From Marinomonas phaeophyticola (GTDB lineage Bacteria; Pseudomonadota; Gammaproteobacteria; Pseudomonadales; Marinomonadaceae): 64,000 nt of DNA. Both the position numbers and the translations under genes were made by a program. The notes under the pieces are model-generated. The model saw only the letters and a list, made by a program, of their open reading frames with translations, was not told the DNA's origin and ran no database searches. Below are positions 17,847 through 26,651 of this stretch, piece by piece. Location of the stretch: contig NZ_JAPUBN010000013.1 of NCBI RefSeq assembly GCF_026966905.1, forward strand, positions 372,001 through 436,000, written 5' to 3'. Position 1 is the first letter of the stretch. Every line of letters starts with the position of its first letter.

Positions 17847-19082
17847 ATGAGCCAATGCGACTCGTCATCTAAAACGGACTCTCCTCATTCTACCGAACTG
17901 CCATTGAAAGGTGTTCGAGTTTTAGAATTAGGGTCTCTGATCGCCGGCCCTTATGCTGGCAGTATCTTTGCCCAGTTTGGTGCAGAAGTGATTAAGGTAG
18001 AACCGCCAGGAAGCGGTGATCCATTACGCAAATGGCGCAAAATGTACAAAGATACTTCACTTTGGTGGTATTCCCAAAGCCGGAATAAAAAATCGATCAC
18101 TCTTGATCTTAAATCTCCAGATGCACAAGCAATTATTCATGATCTTGTCAAAGACGTTGATATTGTTATCGAGAACTTTCGCCCCGGAACATTAGAAAAA
18201 TGGAACCTTGGGTGGGAACAGCTCTCCGCCATCAAACCTGAGCTGATTATGCTACGGGTTTCTGGATACGGACAGGATGGACCTTATTCCTCTCGTCCAG
18301 GGTTTGCCGCAATTGCGGAATCCATTGGTGGTTTACGTCACCTAGTCGGTTACCCAGATCAACCTCCTGTCCGTGTTGGCGTAAGTATAGGGGATACGTT
18401 AGCTTCCTTGTATGGTGTGATCGGCGCCATGATGGCTATGCACCACCTGAAAGTGAACAAAGGAACTGGCCAATTTATCGATGTGGCCTTGTATGAATCT
18501 GTGTTTGGGGTCATGGAGAGCTTAATTCCAGAATACGGCATGTTTGGCTTCATCCGTGAACGTACGGGGGCCAGTATGCCTGGTATTGCTCCATCAGGTT
18601 CTTATATGAGTAAAGATCAACGTTATATTGTAATAGCGGCAAATAGTGACAGCATTTTTAAACGCTTGATGAATGCAATGGAACGTCCTGACTTAGCGAA
18701 CGACCCAGAATTATCTCAAAACGATGGCCGTGCTAAGCGATCCGATGAGTTAGATGAAGCCATTCAGGCATGGACATCACAACATACATTGAAAAGTGCC
18801 CTGGCTATTTTGGAAGCGGCGGCGGTGCCTTCAAGTGGTATTAATAATGCAGAAGACATTTATAATGACCCTCACTTCCATGCACGTGAAATGATTGTTG
18901 AGCATCCTTTATCAGGTGATGACAAAATTTCTTTGCCGGGTATTGTTCCGAAACTTAGCTTAACGCCTGGTCAAACTAAATGGCTAGGCCCTAAGTTGGG
19001 AGAGCATACGGAAGAAGTGCTGGGATCCTTGGGCCTTGATGAAGACAAAATTATGTCTTTGCGCGAAAGCGGTGTGATTTAG
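17847..19082 (+). CDS. Class III (CaiB/BaiF family) CoA-transferase
   Basis: This enzyme moves CoA between organic acids. The 411-residue length and motifs fit the family: LPLKGVRVLELGSLIAGPYAG at the start, EVIKVEPPGSGDPLR, NFRPGTLEKW and SGYGQDGP. The nucleophilic aspartate is expected in SIGDTLAS, which aligns with Asp169 of formyl-CoA transferase. The neighbour downstream is an HMG-CoA-lyase-like enzyme and then a TRAP dicarboxylate carrier, so the acceptor is probably a dicarboxylate such as 3-hydroxy-3-methylglutarate or a citramalate-like acid. The human relative SUGCT accepts glutarate and hydroxymethylglutarate. The ATG at 17847 has AAGGGA seven bases upstream; a more upstream ATG at 17799 lacks one. 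The stop is 11 bases before the lyase start. Confidence 0.9.
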   Translation: MSQCDSSSKTDSPHSTELPLKGVRVLELGSLIAGPYAGSIFAQFGAEVIKVEPPGSGDPLRKWRKMYKDTSLWWYSQSRNKKSITLDLKSPDAQAIIHDLVKDVDIVIENFRPGTLEKWNLGWEQLSAIKPELIMLRVSGYGQDGPYSSRPGFAAIAESIGGLRHLVGYPDQPPVRVGVSIGDTLASLYGVIGAMMAMHHLKVNKGTGQFIDVALYESVFGVMESLIPEYGMFGFIRERTGASMPGIAPSGSYMSKDQRYIVIAANSDSIFKRLMNAMERPDLANDPELSQNDGRAKRSDELDEAIQAWTSQHTLKSALAILEAAAVPSSGINNAEDIYNDPHFHAREMIVEHPLSGDDKISLPGIVPKLSLTPGQTKWLGPKLGEHTEEVLGSLGLDEDKIMSLRESGVI

Positions 19083-19093
19083 GAGGTCGTCTT

Positions 19094-20059
19094 ATGTTTA
19101 TGCAGAATCTACCGAGTGAGGTGCTTATTAATGAAGTATCCACTCGTGATGGCTTTCAAAGTGAGGCGGTTTTTGTTCCTACGGATAAAAAGATTGAGAT
19201 GATCGATCGTCTTTCTTTGTTAGGCTTAAACAAGATAGAAGTAACGTCTTTCGTGTCGCCTAAAGCGATCCCTAATTTGCGAGATGCGGAAGAAGTCATG
19301 AACCGTATTACACGAAATCCAAAAGTCACTTACGTCGCCTTAGTACCAAATGAAAAGGGTGCTGAACGAGCGTTAGCAACGAAAGCGGATGAAGTGAATC
19401 TGGTGATGTCTGTAAGTGAGTCCCATAACCTTTCTAATATGCGAATGACGTGTGCACAGTCACTTGCTCAGTTTAGGCGAATTTGCGGCTTAATGGAGGG
19501 CAGTGATGTCCGCATTAATGCTTCATTAGCCACGTCTTTTGGCTGCCCGTTTGAAGGCATTATCGCACCTGAACGAGTAATTGATGTGATAGATCAATAC
19601 CTTGAAATTGGTATTCAGAGTATTTCAATTGCCGATACTACAGGTATGGCCTCTCCGCGACAGGTATATGAATTGTGTTCTTTAGTACGCAGAATCTACC
19701 CCTCTGTCGACGTCACGTTACATCTTCATAATACTCGCGGTATGGGGCTTACCAATGCGCTGGCCGGATTGTCTGCGGGTATTAATCAGTTGGATGCGTC
19801 TCTTGGCGGCATCGGTGGTTGTCCCTATGCGCCGGGTGCGACCGGTAATATCTGTACTGAAGACCTTGTCCATATGTTGGAATCTATCGGTTTAAATACG
19901 AATGTGGATTTAATGAAGCTACTGGAAATATCACGTGAATTGCCGGCAATGTTAGAGCATGAAACGTCGGGACAAGTTGCTAAAGCAGGATTACGTACCG
20001 AAACTAGGCCATTATCTCAAAATGTTATTGACCTTAAAAACCGTAATGAAAAGCACTAA
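19094..20059 (+). CDS. Hydroxymethylglutaryl-CoA lyase family enzyme
   Basis: Members cleave 3-hydroxy-3-methylglutaryl-CoA to acetyl-CoA and acetoacetate, or related hydroxyacyl-CoAs, in a DRE-TIM barrel. The 321-residue chain has the first-strand motif EVSTRDGFQSE with the catalytic Arg-Asp, the substrate region TSFVSPKAIPNL, the metal histidines in TLHLHNTRG, and the signature GGIGGCPYAPGATGN with the catalytic cysteine. These residues make an active enzyme likely. AGGAGG is seven bases upstream of the ATG, a very strong ribosome site. The partner CoA-transferase would supply the CoA ester. Exact substrate uncertain: citramalyl-CoA-like esters remain possible. Confidence 0.88.
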   Translation: MFMQNLPSEVLINEVSTRDGFQSEAVFVPTDKKIEMIDRLSLLGLNKIEVTSFVSPKAIPNLRDAEEVMNRITRNPKVTYVALVPNEKGAERALATKADEVNLVMSVSESHNLSNMRMTCAQSLAQFRRICGLMEGSDVRINASLATSFGCPFEGIIAPERVIDVIDQYLEIGIQSISIADTTGMASPRQVYELCSLVRRIYPSVDVTLHLHNTRGMGLTNALAGLSAGINQLDASLGGIGGCPYAPGATGNICTEDLVHMLESIGLNTNVDLMKLLEISRELPAMLEHETSGQVAKAGLRTETRPLSQNVIDLKNRNEKH

Positions 20060-20126
20060 AAAGCTGTTATACAAGAATAAAATGTAAAAACCATAAAAAA
20101 CTCAATAATAAAAATAGGACATTATC

Positions 20127-21116
20127 ATGGATTATAAAACACTTCTAAAAACGGGCTTATTGGCATCGACTTTGATGGCTTCTTTGCCTGTGTTAGCTGA
20201 AACGACTTTAGGTATTTCTTTGCAATTACCGCTTAAGCATCATCTGGGTCAAAACCTAGTCGACTTTAAAAAGGAAGTGGAAGAGAAAAGTGGCGGTGAT
20301 ATTAAGATTAAGATTTACCCTTCTGCTCAATTATTTAAAGACAGCGAAGTGCATCAAGCGGTTAGCTCGGGTGCTATTGAAATGGGCGTAATGAGCCTTT
20401 CTCAATTGGCCGGGACGATTCCAGCGGTAGATGTGTTCTATGTTCCATTTATGTTCCCTTCTCAAGACAAGGTAGAGGCGGCGACTCGACCAGATAGTGC
20501 TGTCCGTAAACTCCTTGATGAAGCTATTCTAGAAACTGGAACACGCCCTCTTTGGTGGCAAGCTTATGGTGGTGTTGCGCTACTCTCTAAAAAGAAACCA
20601 GTACAACATCCTGAAGATATGGAAGGGATGAAGGTACGCGTATTTGGTAAAACGCTAGGAGAGTTTGTGAAAGCCGTTGGTGGCGCGCCAACCTCAATGG
20701 CGGGTTCAGAGCAATTTCTTGCTTACCAACGTGGCACTGTAGACGCTGGTATGACGGGTGTTTCAGCTGTTGGTCCGCGTAAATTGTATCAAGTAATGGA
20801 CTACCTAACGCTAACAAATCACGCGGATATCGAGTTCTTGACTGTTATCAATGAAAAGACATGGGCGTCTTTATCTACGGATAATCAAAAAGTAATTTCT
20901 GATGCCGCTCGTAAAGTAGAAGTTCAGCTAAGAAATAAAATTAAGCAAATTGAAAGTGATGCGATTGCTGATGCTGAAAAACACATGCAAGTGATTCATT
21001 TGGACGAGAATGATATTACTGAATGGCGTAAAGCGACAACGTCTGTTAAGCAATCTTATTTAGATAATTCAGGTCCCCTTGGCGCTAAAGTGATTCAAGC
21101 GGCTGAAAACCTGTAA
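20127..21116 (+). CDS. dctP: TRAP transporter solute-binding protein (DctP)
   Basis: The 329-residue periplasmic protein has a signal peptide ending near residue 24 (VLA-ET) and the DctP fold. It contains GMKVRVFGKTLGEF, where the conserved arginine salt-bridges the substrate carboxylate, and FLAYQRGTVDAGMTG, typical of the family. It captures an organic acid and hands it to the DctQM membrane complex encoded next. It lies in the CoA-transferase/lyase operon, so its ligand should be the acid those enzymes use. A hairpin after the stop probably raises its mRNA level over the membrane subunits. Confidence 0.93.
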   Translation: MDYKTLLKTGLLASTLMASLPVLAETTLGISLQLPLKHHLGQNLVDFKKEVEEKSGGDIKIKIYPSAQLFKDSEVHQAVSSGAIEMGVMSLSQLAGTIPAVDVFYVPFMFPSQDKVEAATRPDSAVRKLLDEAILETGTRPLWWQAYGGVALLSKKKPVQHPEDMEGMKVRVFGKTLGEFVKAVGGAPTSMAGSEQFLAYQRGTVDAGMTGVSAVGPRKLYQVMDYLTLTNHADIEFLTVINEKTWASLSTDNQKVISDAARKVEVQLRNKIKQIESDAIADAEKHMQVIHLDENDITEWRKATTSVKQSYLDNSGPLGAKVIQAAENL

Positions 21117-21128
21117 GCTTAAAAAAAT

Positions 21129-21157
21129 ATACCGTGGGGTACTTTATTCCACGGTAT
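21129..21157 (+). terminator. Intra-operon hairpin between dctP and dctQ
   Basis: ATACCGTGG (21129-21137) pairs with CCACGGTAT (21149-21157); a T-rich stretch follows. Placed between a binding-protein gene and its membrane genes, it likely acts as a partial terminator or 3'-end stabiliser to favour the binding protein. Confidence 0.6.
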
Positions 21158-21182
21158 TTCGTTGTTTTTTGGAGTATTAGCT

Positions 21183-21746
21183 ATGTCCAACGAGACAAAA
21201 AAAGAAAAGGACTTATCCGCTTGGCGCGCAGAACATCCCTCTCTTTGGGTCCGTTTAAATTATAGACTCATTAAGGGGTGCGGTCAGTTATCCGCCGCTT
21301 TATTTGTATTGGTTGCGGTCATTATCACCTATGAAGTTATTGCTCGTTATGTTTTTACCGCACCCACTATTTGGTCAGAAGATATTTCACTACTTTGTCA
21401 AATCTGGGCCACTTGTTTAGGCGCGAGTTGGGTATTACAGCATAAGGCGCTTATTCGCATCGATTTTTTAACCAGTATGCTAGGTGAACGAGTACAGAAA
21501 ATGTCTGACTTTGTCGCCTTACTTTCTATTATATTTTTTGCAGGTTTTGTTGCTTATTACGGTTTTGAGTTGTTAGCGGAATCTATTGCAATGGGGTCGG
21601 CTTCTGCCAGTATGCTTGGTTTACCATTATGGACAACGAAATCTGCTATTCCTATTGGTTTTGGTTTGCTGACACTACAAGCCATCTTAGAAATATTCCT
21701 ATTGTTTGCCAGTGATTACCAAGAACATGAAGAGGTTTCTCTATAA
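21183..21746 (+). CDS. dctQ: TRAP transporter small membrane subunit (DctQ)
   Basis: The 187-residue protein has four membrane helices, at about 35-60, 72-90, 105-130 and 150-172 (residue numbers approximate). It carries the DctQ features YEVIARYVF and WSEDISLLCQIWATCLGASW. It pairs with DctM in the sodium-coupled carrier. The ATG at 21183 has GGAG nine bases upstream, and was preferred to an ATG at 21162 that would add seven residues. Its stop and the dctM start share one base. Confidence 0.92.
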   Translation: MSNETKKEKDLSAWRAEHPSLWVRLNYRLIKGCGQLSAALFVLVAVIITYEVIARYVFTAPTIWSEDISLLCQIWATCLGASWVLQHKALIRIDFLTSMLGERVQKMSDFVALLSIIFFAGFVAYYGFELLAESIAMGSASASMLGLPLWTTKSAIPIGFGLLTLQAILEIFLLFASDYQEHEEVSL

Positions 21747-23017
21747 TGACGATTATTCTGTTATTGGTTATATTGGTTCTAGCCTTATTGATTGGTGTTC
21801 CTGTGGCTTTTGCCTTGGGTGGATTAGGTTTAGGTATGCTGTTATTAGCGGGCTTCTCACCTATGATGGCACCGCTCGCGCTTTACTCGTCTTTTGACAG
21901 CTTCATTTTATTATCAGTACCGCTCTTTCTGTTGATGTCGAATATTTTATTACAAGGTGGTATTGGTCGAGATTTATTCCGAGCCGTACAATCTTGGGTC
22001 GGTCATTGGCCAGGTGGACTTGGTATTGCAACCATTGCGTCTTGTACGATTTTCTCAGCGATATCAGGTTCTTCGGTTGCGACGGCGGCAACCATAGGGA
22101 ATGTGGCAATTAAGGAGATGACAGATAGGGGATACAACAAACCTTTTGTTTATGGACTTATAGCGGCTGGTGGCACATTAGGCATATTGATACCACCTTC
22201 TATCCCAATGATCGTTTATGGGGTGATTACTGAAGAATCGATAGTTGACTTATTTTTAGCAGGGATAGTTCCCGGTTTATTAATGGCCAGTGCCTTTATA
22301 TTGTACTGTTTCTTTTATGCCCGTTTTAGCAAAAACTATACACCAAGTGAAAAGTCGACTGCAGCAGAGCGTAAAAATGCCAGTTTACGTGCGCTTCCGA
22401 CATTGGCGTTGGCGAGCATAATTATAGGTGGAATTTATACAGGGGTCTTTACTCCGACAGAGTCGGCCGGAGTTGGCGTCGCGGTTTCTCTGATTATCGT
22501 GATGATGATGGGAACGTTCAGCCTTGAAAAGTTCAAAGCGGCCGCGATCAGTACCATGAAGAATACGGTGACCATTTTTCTAATTATTGCTGGTGCAAAA
22601 GTTTTTGGTAAAGCCATTACTCTCTATCAAATCCCTCAAGACATTTCGATGTTAGTGAGTGAAAATATATCTGAAATAGGTTTATTTATTGCTGCCGTAT
22701 GTTTTGTCTTATTGATTATGGGGTTCTTTCTTGAGTCTGTATCAATGCTATTAATTATGATGCCAGTATTGTATCCATCTCTAGGTATGTTAGGCATTGA
22801 TCCAATATGGTTTGCTATCATTTTTGTGATTATGATTGAGTGTGCCTTGATAACACCACCCGTGGGGTTAAACCTCTTTGTGATTCAGTCGGTATCTGGA
22901 GGCAAGTCTTCAGAAGTAATTCAAGGTGTATGGCCATTTATTTTAATCATGCTAGCTTGTCTATTGGCGGTCTATTTCTTCCCAGCCATCGCACTTTATA
23001 TTCCGTTTTATCTTTAA
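21746..23017 (+). CDS. dctM: TRAP transporter large membrane subunit (DctM)
   Basis: The 423-residue protein is the transport channel of the TRAP system, with twelve predicted helices. Family stretches include GVPVAFALGG near the start, SAISGSSVATAATIG, GTLGILIPPSIPMIVYGV, and TPPVGLNLFVIQSVSG near the C-terminus. It uses a sodium gradient to import the acid delivered by DctP. One-base overlap with dctQ indicates tight coupling. Two hairpins follow before the converging metY gene. Confidence 0.94.
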   Translation: MTIILLLVILVLALLIGVPVAFALGGLGLGMLLLAGFSPMMAPLALYSSFDSFILLSVPLFLLMSNILLQGGIGRDLFRAVQSWVGHWPGGLGIATIASCTIFSAISGSSVATAATIGNVAIKEMTDRGYNKPFVYGLIAAGGTLGILIPPSIPMIVYGVITEESIVDLFLAGIVPGLLMASAFILYCFFYARFSKNYTPSEKSTAAERKNASLRALPTLALASIIIGGIYTGVFTPTESAGVGVAVSLIIVMMMGTFSLEKFKAAAISTMKNTVTIFLIIAGAKVFGKAITLYQIPQDISMLVSENISEIGLFIAAVCFVLLIMGFFLESVSMLLIMMPVLYPSLGMLGIDPIWFAIIFVIMIECALITPPVGLNLFVIQSVSGGKSSEVIQGVWPFILIMLACLLAVYFFPAIALYIPFYL

Positions 23018-23029
23018 CTTAAACCACGC

Positions 23030-23066
23030 ATGTTACTGCTTATTATAGCTAAATGAGCAGTAACAT
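23030..23066 (+). terminator. Hairpin after dctM
   Basis: ATGTTACTGCT (23030-23040) and AGCAGTAACAT (23056-23066) form a perfect 11-bp stem around a 15-base loop. No T run follows; it may act together with the next hairpin. Confidence 0.55.
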
Positions 23067-23112
23067 AGCAGTTGACTCTAATGAGATGACAGTTTCTTTA
23101 TCTTTAATAAAA

Positions 23113-23147
23113 AAAGCGAATCCATTTTTATTAAACGAATTCGCTTT
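23113..23147. terminator. Bidirectional terminator between dctM and metY
   Basis: AAAGCGAAT (23113-23121) and ATTCGCTTT (23139-23147) pair, with an A run before and T-rich DNA after. The position between converging genes and the A/T flanks suit termination in both directions. Confidence 0.65.
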
Positions 23148-23183
23148 GTATTAGATGGGTCTGTTAATCAGTATAAAATCTAA

Positions 23184-24476
23184 TTAGTCCGTTGCTTTTT
23201 CAAGTGCTTGAGTGACATCCGCAATGATGTCGTCAATGTGTTCAATACCTACAGAAATACGTATAAGGTCTTCGGAAACCCCTGCCTTAGCCAGCTCTTC
23301 CGCATCCAGTTGACGGTGTGTTGTACTCGCTGGATGACAAGCAAGCGACTTAGCGTCTCCAATGTTCACTAATCGAAGTATCATTTCTAATGCGTCAATG
23401 AACTTGCCGCCAGCGACTTTACTTGCTTCTGCTGTATCTGCTTTTATCCCAAAACTGATGATGCCAGAGGCTTTACCCGCTGATATTTTTTGGCAAGTGG
23501 CATTGAATGGACTGTCTGCTAGGGCCGCATAGTTTACCCAGCTGACTTTTGGATGGTTATTAAGGTACTTTGCCAGTGCTTCGGCATTACTGCAATGACG
23601 CTCCATGCGAAGGCTTAATGTTTCTAAACCTTGCATGAGTAGAAAGGCACTTTGTGGTGAAAGTGCCGCACCAGTATTACGTAATGGAACCACTCGGCAA
23701 CGGCCAATATAAGCCGCCGCTCCCAATGCTTCAGTATAAACGACACCATGGTAAGATGGATCAGGCTCATTTAACACTGCGAAGCGGACTTTGTCTGCCG
23801 TCCAATCGAATTTTCCTGAATCAATAATGATTCCACCAATAGTCGTACCGTGACCACCTACGTATTTAGTTAAAGAGTGAACCACAATATCGGCACCATG
23901 CTCAAATGGGCGACATAAAACAGGCGTGGCCACTGTGTTATCGACAATCAAAGGCACGCCGTTTTTATGGGCAATCTCAGCCAATTTTTGTAGATCAACA
24001 ATGTTGCCCGCTGGGTTGCCTATGGATTCACAAAACATGGCTTTGGTTTTGTTATCAATCAGTGCTTCTAATCCCGCGTAGTCATCCGCGGCGGCCATAC
24101 GAACATCAACGCCTTGGCGAGGTAGAGTGTGAGCAAATAAATTATAAGTGCCACCATATAATTGGCTGGTGCTGACAATGTTATCACCCACTTCAGTCAG
24201 CGCTTGAATCGCATACGTGATGGCCGCCATGCCTGAAGCAACCGCTAATCCCGCAATTCCACCCTCTAGTGCCGCCATGCGCTGCTCTAACACATCGGTT
24301 GTCGGATTCATAATACGAGTATAAATGTTTCCCGCGACTTTTAAGTCAAATAAATCTGCCCCATGTTGAGTGTCATCAAAAGTATAAGAGGTGGTTTGAT
24401 AAATTGGCACCGCTGCGGCTTTCGTTGTTGCTTCAGAGGTATAACCGTGATGTAAGGCAATGGATTCTGGTTTCAT
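23184..24476 (-). CDS. metY: O-acetylhomoserine sulfhydrylase (PLP enzyme)
   Basis: The enzyme makes homocysteine from O-acetylhomoserine and sulfide in methionine synthesis. The 430-residue length is typical of MetY and longer than MetB/MetC. Motifs include SIALHHGYTSEATTKAAAVPIYQTTSY at the N-terminus (quoted in part), YTRIMNPTTDVLEQR, the PLP lysine in HSLTKYVGGHG, and the C-terminal VNIGDAKSLACHPASTTH. It is a lone gene converging on the TRAP operon. I looked for a SAM riboswitch or MET-box upstream and saw none. Confidence 0.93.
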   Translation of the reverse strand: MKPESIALHHGYTSEATTKAAAVPIYQTTSYTFDDTQHGADLFDLKVAGNIYTRIMNPTTDVLEQRMAALEGGIAGLAVASGMAAITYAIQALTEVGDNIVSTSQLYGGTYNLFAHTLPRQGVDVRMAAADDYAGLEALIDNKTKAMFCESIGNPAGNIVDLQKLAEIAHKNGVPLIVDNTVATPVLCRPFEHGADIVVHSLTKYVGGHGTTIGGIIIDSGKFDWTADKVRFAVLNEPDPSYHGVVYTEALGAAAYIGRCRVVPLRNTGAALSPQSAFLLMQGLETLSLRMERHCSNAEALAKYLNNHPKVSWVNYAALADSPFNATCQKISAGKASGIISFGIKADTAEASKVAGGKFIDALEMILRLVNIGDAKSLACHPASTTHRQLDAEELAKAGVSEDLIRISVGIEHIDDIIADVTQALEKATD

Positions 24477-24723
24477 ATTGAACTGTCCTATTCTAGAGTC
24501 ATTATTATTGTTTAGTTTCAGTGTCTGAAAATACTACTCGAAATTGCCGGAAGAAGTAATACAGGATAATGATTAAAGAGGCTTTAATGAATAAGGTTGT
24601 TAATATGCAATAAGAGCGTATTTAATTAGGTTAAATACATCGGCTTCAAGCAAGTTGAAAATGACTTTTATTTTAAAAACGTACTAAGCTAGGGATTCAG
24701 GTTAGCTAAAATAGGAGGCTGAA

Positions 24724-25305
24724 ATGGAGCGAATTACAATATTAAAAAAAGACATTCAAAACTGTACCTTATGCTCAGAATCGTTACCTTTTGGCCCTCG
24801 TCCTGTGATTCAAGTGGCGGCCGATTCTCGGATTCTTATTGTCGGGCAAGCACCAGGAAGACGCGTGCATGAATCTGGGATACCATTTGATGATCCCAGT
24901 GGTGATAGGTTACGGGATTGGATGGGGGTTTCAAAAGAGGTATTTTATGACGCCAGTCAAATAGCATTAGTTCCCATGGGGTTCTGTTATCCAGGAACGG
25001 GTAAAAGTGGAGATCTAGCGCCCAGAAAAGAATGTGTGGCGGCGTGGCGGGCTGAACTACTATCGGCTTTGACTAAGGTTGAATTAACTTTGGTCCTTGG
25101 TCAATATGCTATGAAGTACCATTTACCTAACACTAAGCGGACTCTTACGGATACTGTGTTTTCCTGGAAAGCGTTTTATCCCGATGTGATTCCTCTGCCG
25201 CACCCTAGCCCTAGAAATAACATCTGGTTAAAGCGCCATCCTTGGTTTGAATCTGAGTTATTACCAGCATTAAAATTAGCGGTAAGATCAGTACTCGATT
25301 CTTAA
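24724..25305 (+). CDS. Uracil-DNA glycosylase family protein with probable 4Fe-4S cluster
   Basis: The 193-residue protein belongs to the UDG superfamily, which excises uracil from DNA. It has C14-x2-C17 at the N-terminus and further cysteines at 88 and 104. This is nearly the spacing of the four cluster ligands of family-4 enzymes. The motif GQAPGRRVHESGIPF corresponds to motif A, and HPSPRN near residue 160 to motif B. It is not UdgX: the linker region KRRIH is absent. The family is close to, but perhaps distinct from, classical family 4. An AGGAGG-like stretch precedes the ATG. It is a single gene. Confidence 0.85.
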   Translation: MERITILKKDIQNCTLCSESLPFGPRPVIQVAADSRILIVGQAPGRRVHESGIPFDDPSGDRLRDWMGVSKEVFYDASQIALVPMGFCYPGTGKSGDLAPRKECVAAWRAELLSALTKVELTLVLGQYAMKYHLPNTKRTLTDTVFSWKAFYPDVIPLPHPSPRNNIWLKRHPWFESELLPALKLAVRSVLDS

Positions 25306-25327
25306 TATACGCCAAACAGGAACGGAT

Positions 25328-25756
25328 TTATTCACACCAGCCACCCCTATGGCCACCGTCATACGGTCGAGCTAAACCACCGATAATAAGCTTCTCAGAC
25401 AGTAATGTTTCATCAATATAAACATCGGCGAGAAAACGGAAATATTTACCACGTTTTAAGTTTCTAAGTTCGACTCTGGCGCCACTTTCCAGTAATGAGC
25501 GGGTAAAGTCTCTCGCAATTTTAGCCTGTACTTTTTCCGATTCACATTTTCCGCGGATCTCTGGGGCATCAACACCCAAGACTCGAATAGGCATATTTTT
25601 TCCCACAATATCAGGCCAGCCTTCGATATCAACACGGAAGGTATCCGCATCGTAAACAGATACAACACGGCTAACGATGATGTCTTGGGCGAAGATAGAT
25701 AATGGAAGTATAAGTAAAAAAGTACAGAAGAGGCGTCGTGTTGCATGGTTAAGCAT
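25328..25756 (-). CDS. Secreted thermonuclease (SNase) family protein
   Basis: The 142-residue protein begins with a signal peptide (FCTFLLILPLSIFAQ, cut near residue 24) and contains the OB-fold nuclease core: SVYDADTFRV, IRVLGVDAPEIRGKCE with the catalytic Arg/Asp/Glu pattern, and YFRFLADVYI. The end HRGGWCE closes it. This is the compact periplasmic type of staphylococcal nuclease homologue, probably a calcium-dependent endonuclease acting outside the cytoplasm. It converges on the uracil-DNA glycosylase gene, with only 22 bases between stops. Confidence 0.85.
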   Translation of the reverse strand: MLNHATRRLFCTFLLILPLSIFAQDIIVSRVVSVYDADTFRVDIEGWPDIVGKNMPIRVLGVDAPEIRGKCESEKVQAKIARDFTRSLLESGARVELRNLKRGKYFRFLADVYIDETLLSEKLIIGGLARPYDGGHRGGWCE

Positions 25757-25980
25757 GGTAGTTACCTAATTGAAAGGCATCCTGCCATTGAATAGTGGGC
25801 TATCATAACGGTTCTTGAATTTGTTATAAACACGCTATGAATATTTTGAACGGTATTATAACGAGAGTACAAGCGGCTATAAAAAAATATGGTAATGGTT
25901 TTAAATTTAAAGATGTATGGGATAGATTTGAACGTAGGAGTCATATAACAATACAACAAATACTCTAAATAGGGATAATT

Positions 25981-26610
25981 ATGGAAGAAATAAATTATGC
26001 GTTGATTATGTTGGCGGCTTTTGTGGCTATTGCCAGCCCAGGGCCATCTACCTTAGCTATTTCCAATATGTCCATGAGCCAAGGCCGAAAACATGGCGTC
26101 GCTTTAGCTACAGGGACTTTGACTGGCTCAATGTTTTGGTCTTGTTTAGCGGCTTTGGGGTTTGGTACTTTACTCTATGCCAATGTCTGGCTATTGGACG
26201 TGTTTCGATATTTTGGTGCTTGTTATTTATTGTACCTATCTTATAAATCCATGTGTTCGGTATTGACTACGGGTAGCTCGGATACGGTAATTAAGACGAA
26301 GTCGGGGATCAAAACCGCTTACTTAAAAGGGTTATTTATTCATTTGTCTAATCCTAAGCCGATTTTGTTTTTTGGTGCTTTGTATTCATTAGGTGTGCCT
26401 AATGGAGCGACCAGTATAGACATTATTAAAATTATGCTCTCAATTGGCTCTCTTAGCGTAACGGTCTGTTTAGGGTATGCCTTGTTGTTTTCGATACCAA
26501 AAGTACGTCATTTGTATTTTCGCTCACGTAAAATCTTTGAATCTGTTTTTTCAATCTTTTTTGCTGGAGCGGGTATGAAAATGTTGATGAGTAAACTGGA
26601 AACAGAGTGA
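25981..26610 (+). CDS. LysE/RhtB-family amino-acid exporter
   Basis: The 209-residue membrane protein has about six helices and the LysE/RhtB start pattern AIASPGPSTLAISNMSMSQGRKHG. FLIHLSNPKPILFFGALY-like sequence appears in the middle as LFIHLSNPKPILFFGA. Members expel amino acids such as lysine, homoserine or threonine. The substrate cannot be predicted. The gene precedes a GNAT gene on the same strand by 41 bases, perhaps forming a two-gene unit. Confidence 0.88.
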   Translation: MEEINYALIMLAAFVAIASPGPSTLAISNMSMSQGRKHGVALATGTLTGSMFWSCLAALGFGTLLYANVWLLDVFRYFGACYLLYLSYKSMCSVLTTGSSDTVIKTKSGIKTAYLKGLFIHLSNPKPILFFGALYSLGVPNGATSIDIIKIMLSIGSLSVTVCLGYALLFSIPKVRHLYFRSRKIFESVFSIFFAGAGMKMLMSKLETE

Positions 26611-26651
26611 TAAATACCTTAGACAAAGCCAATTTTTGATTGAGTAGAGAT

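Noticed and set aside
24477..24723. SAM riboswitch or MET-box upstream of metY
   Set aside because: I looked for a conserved riboswitch-like stem arrangement and for AGACGTCT-type repeats and saw neither.
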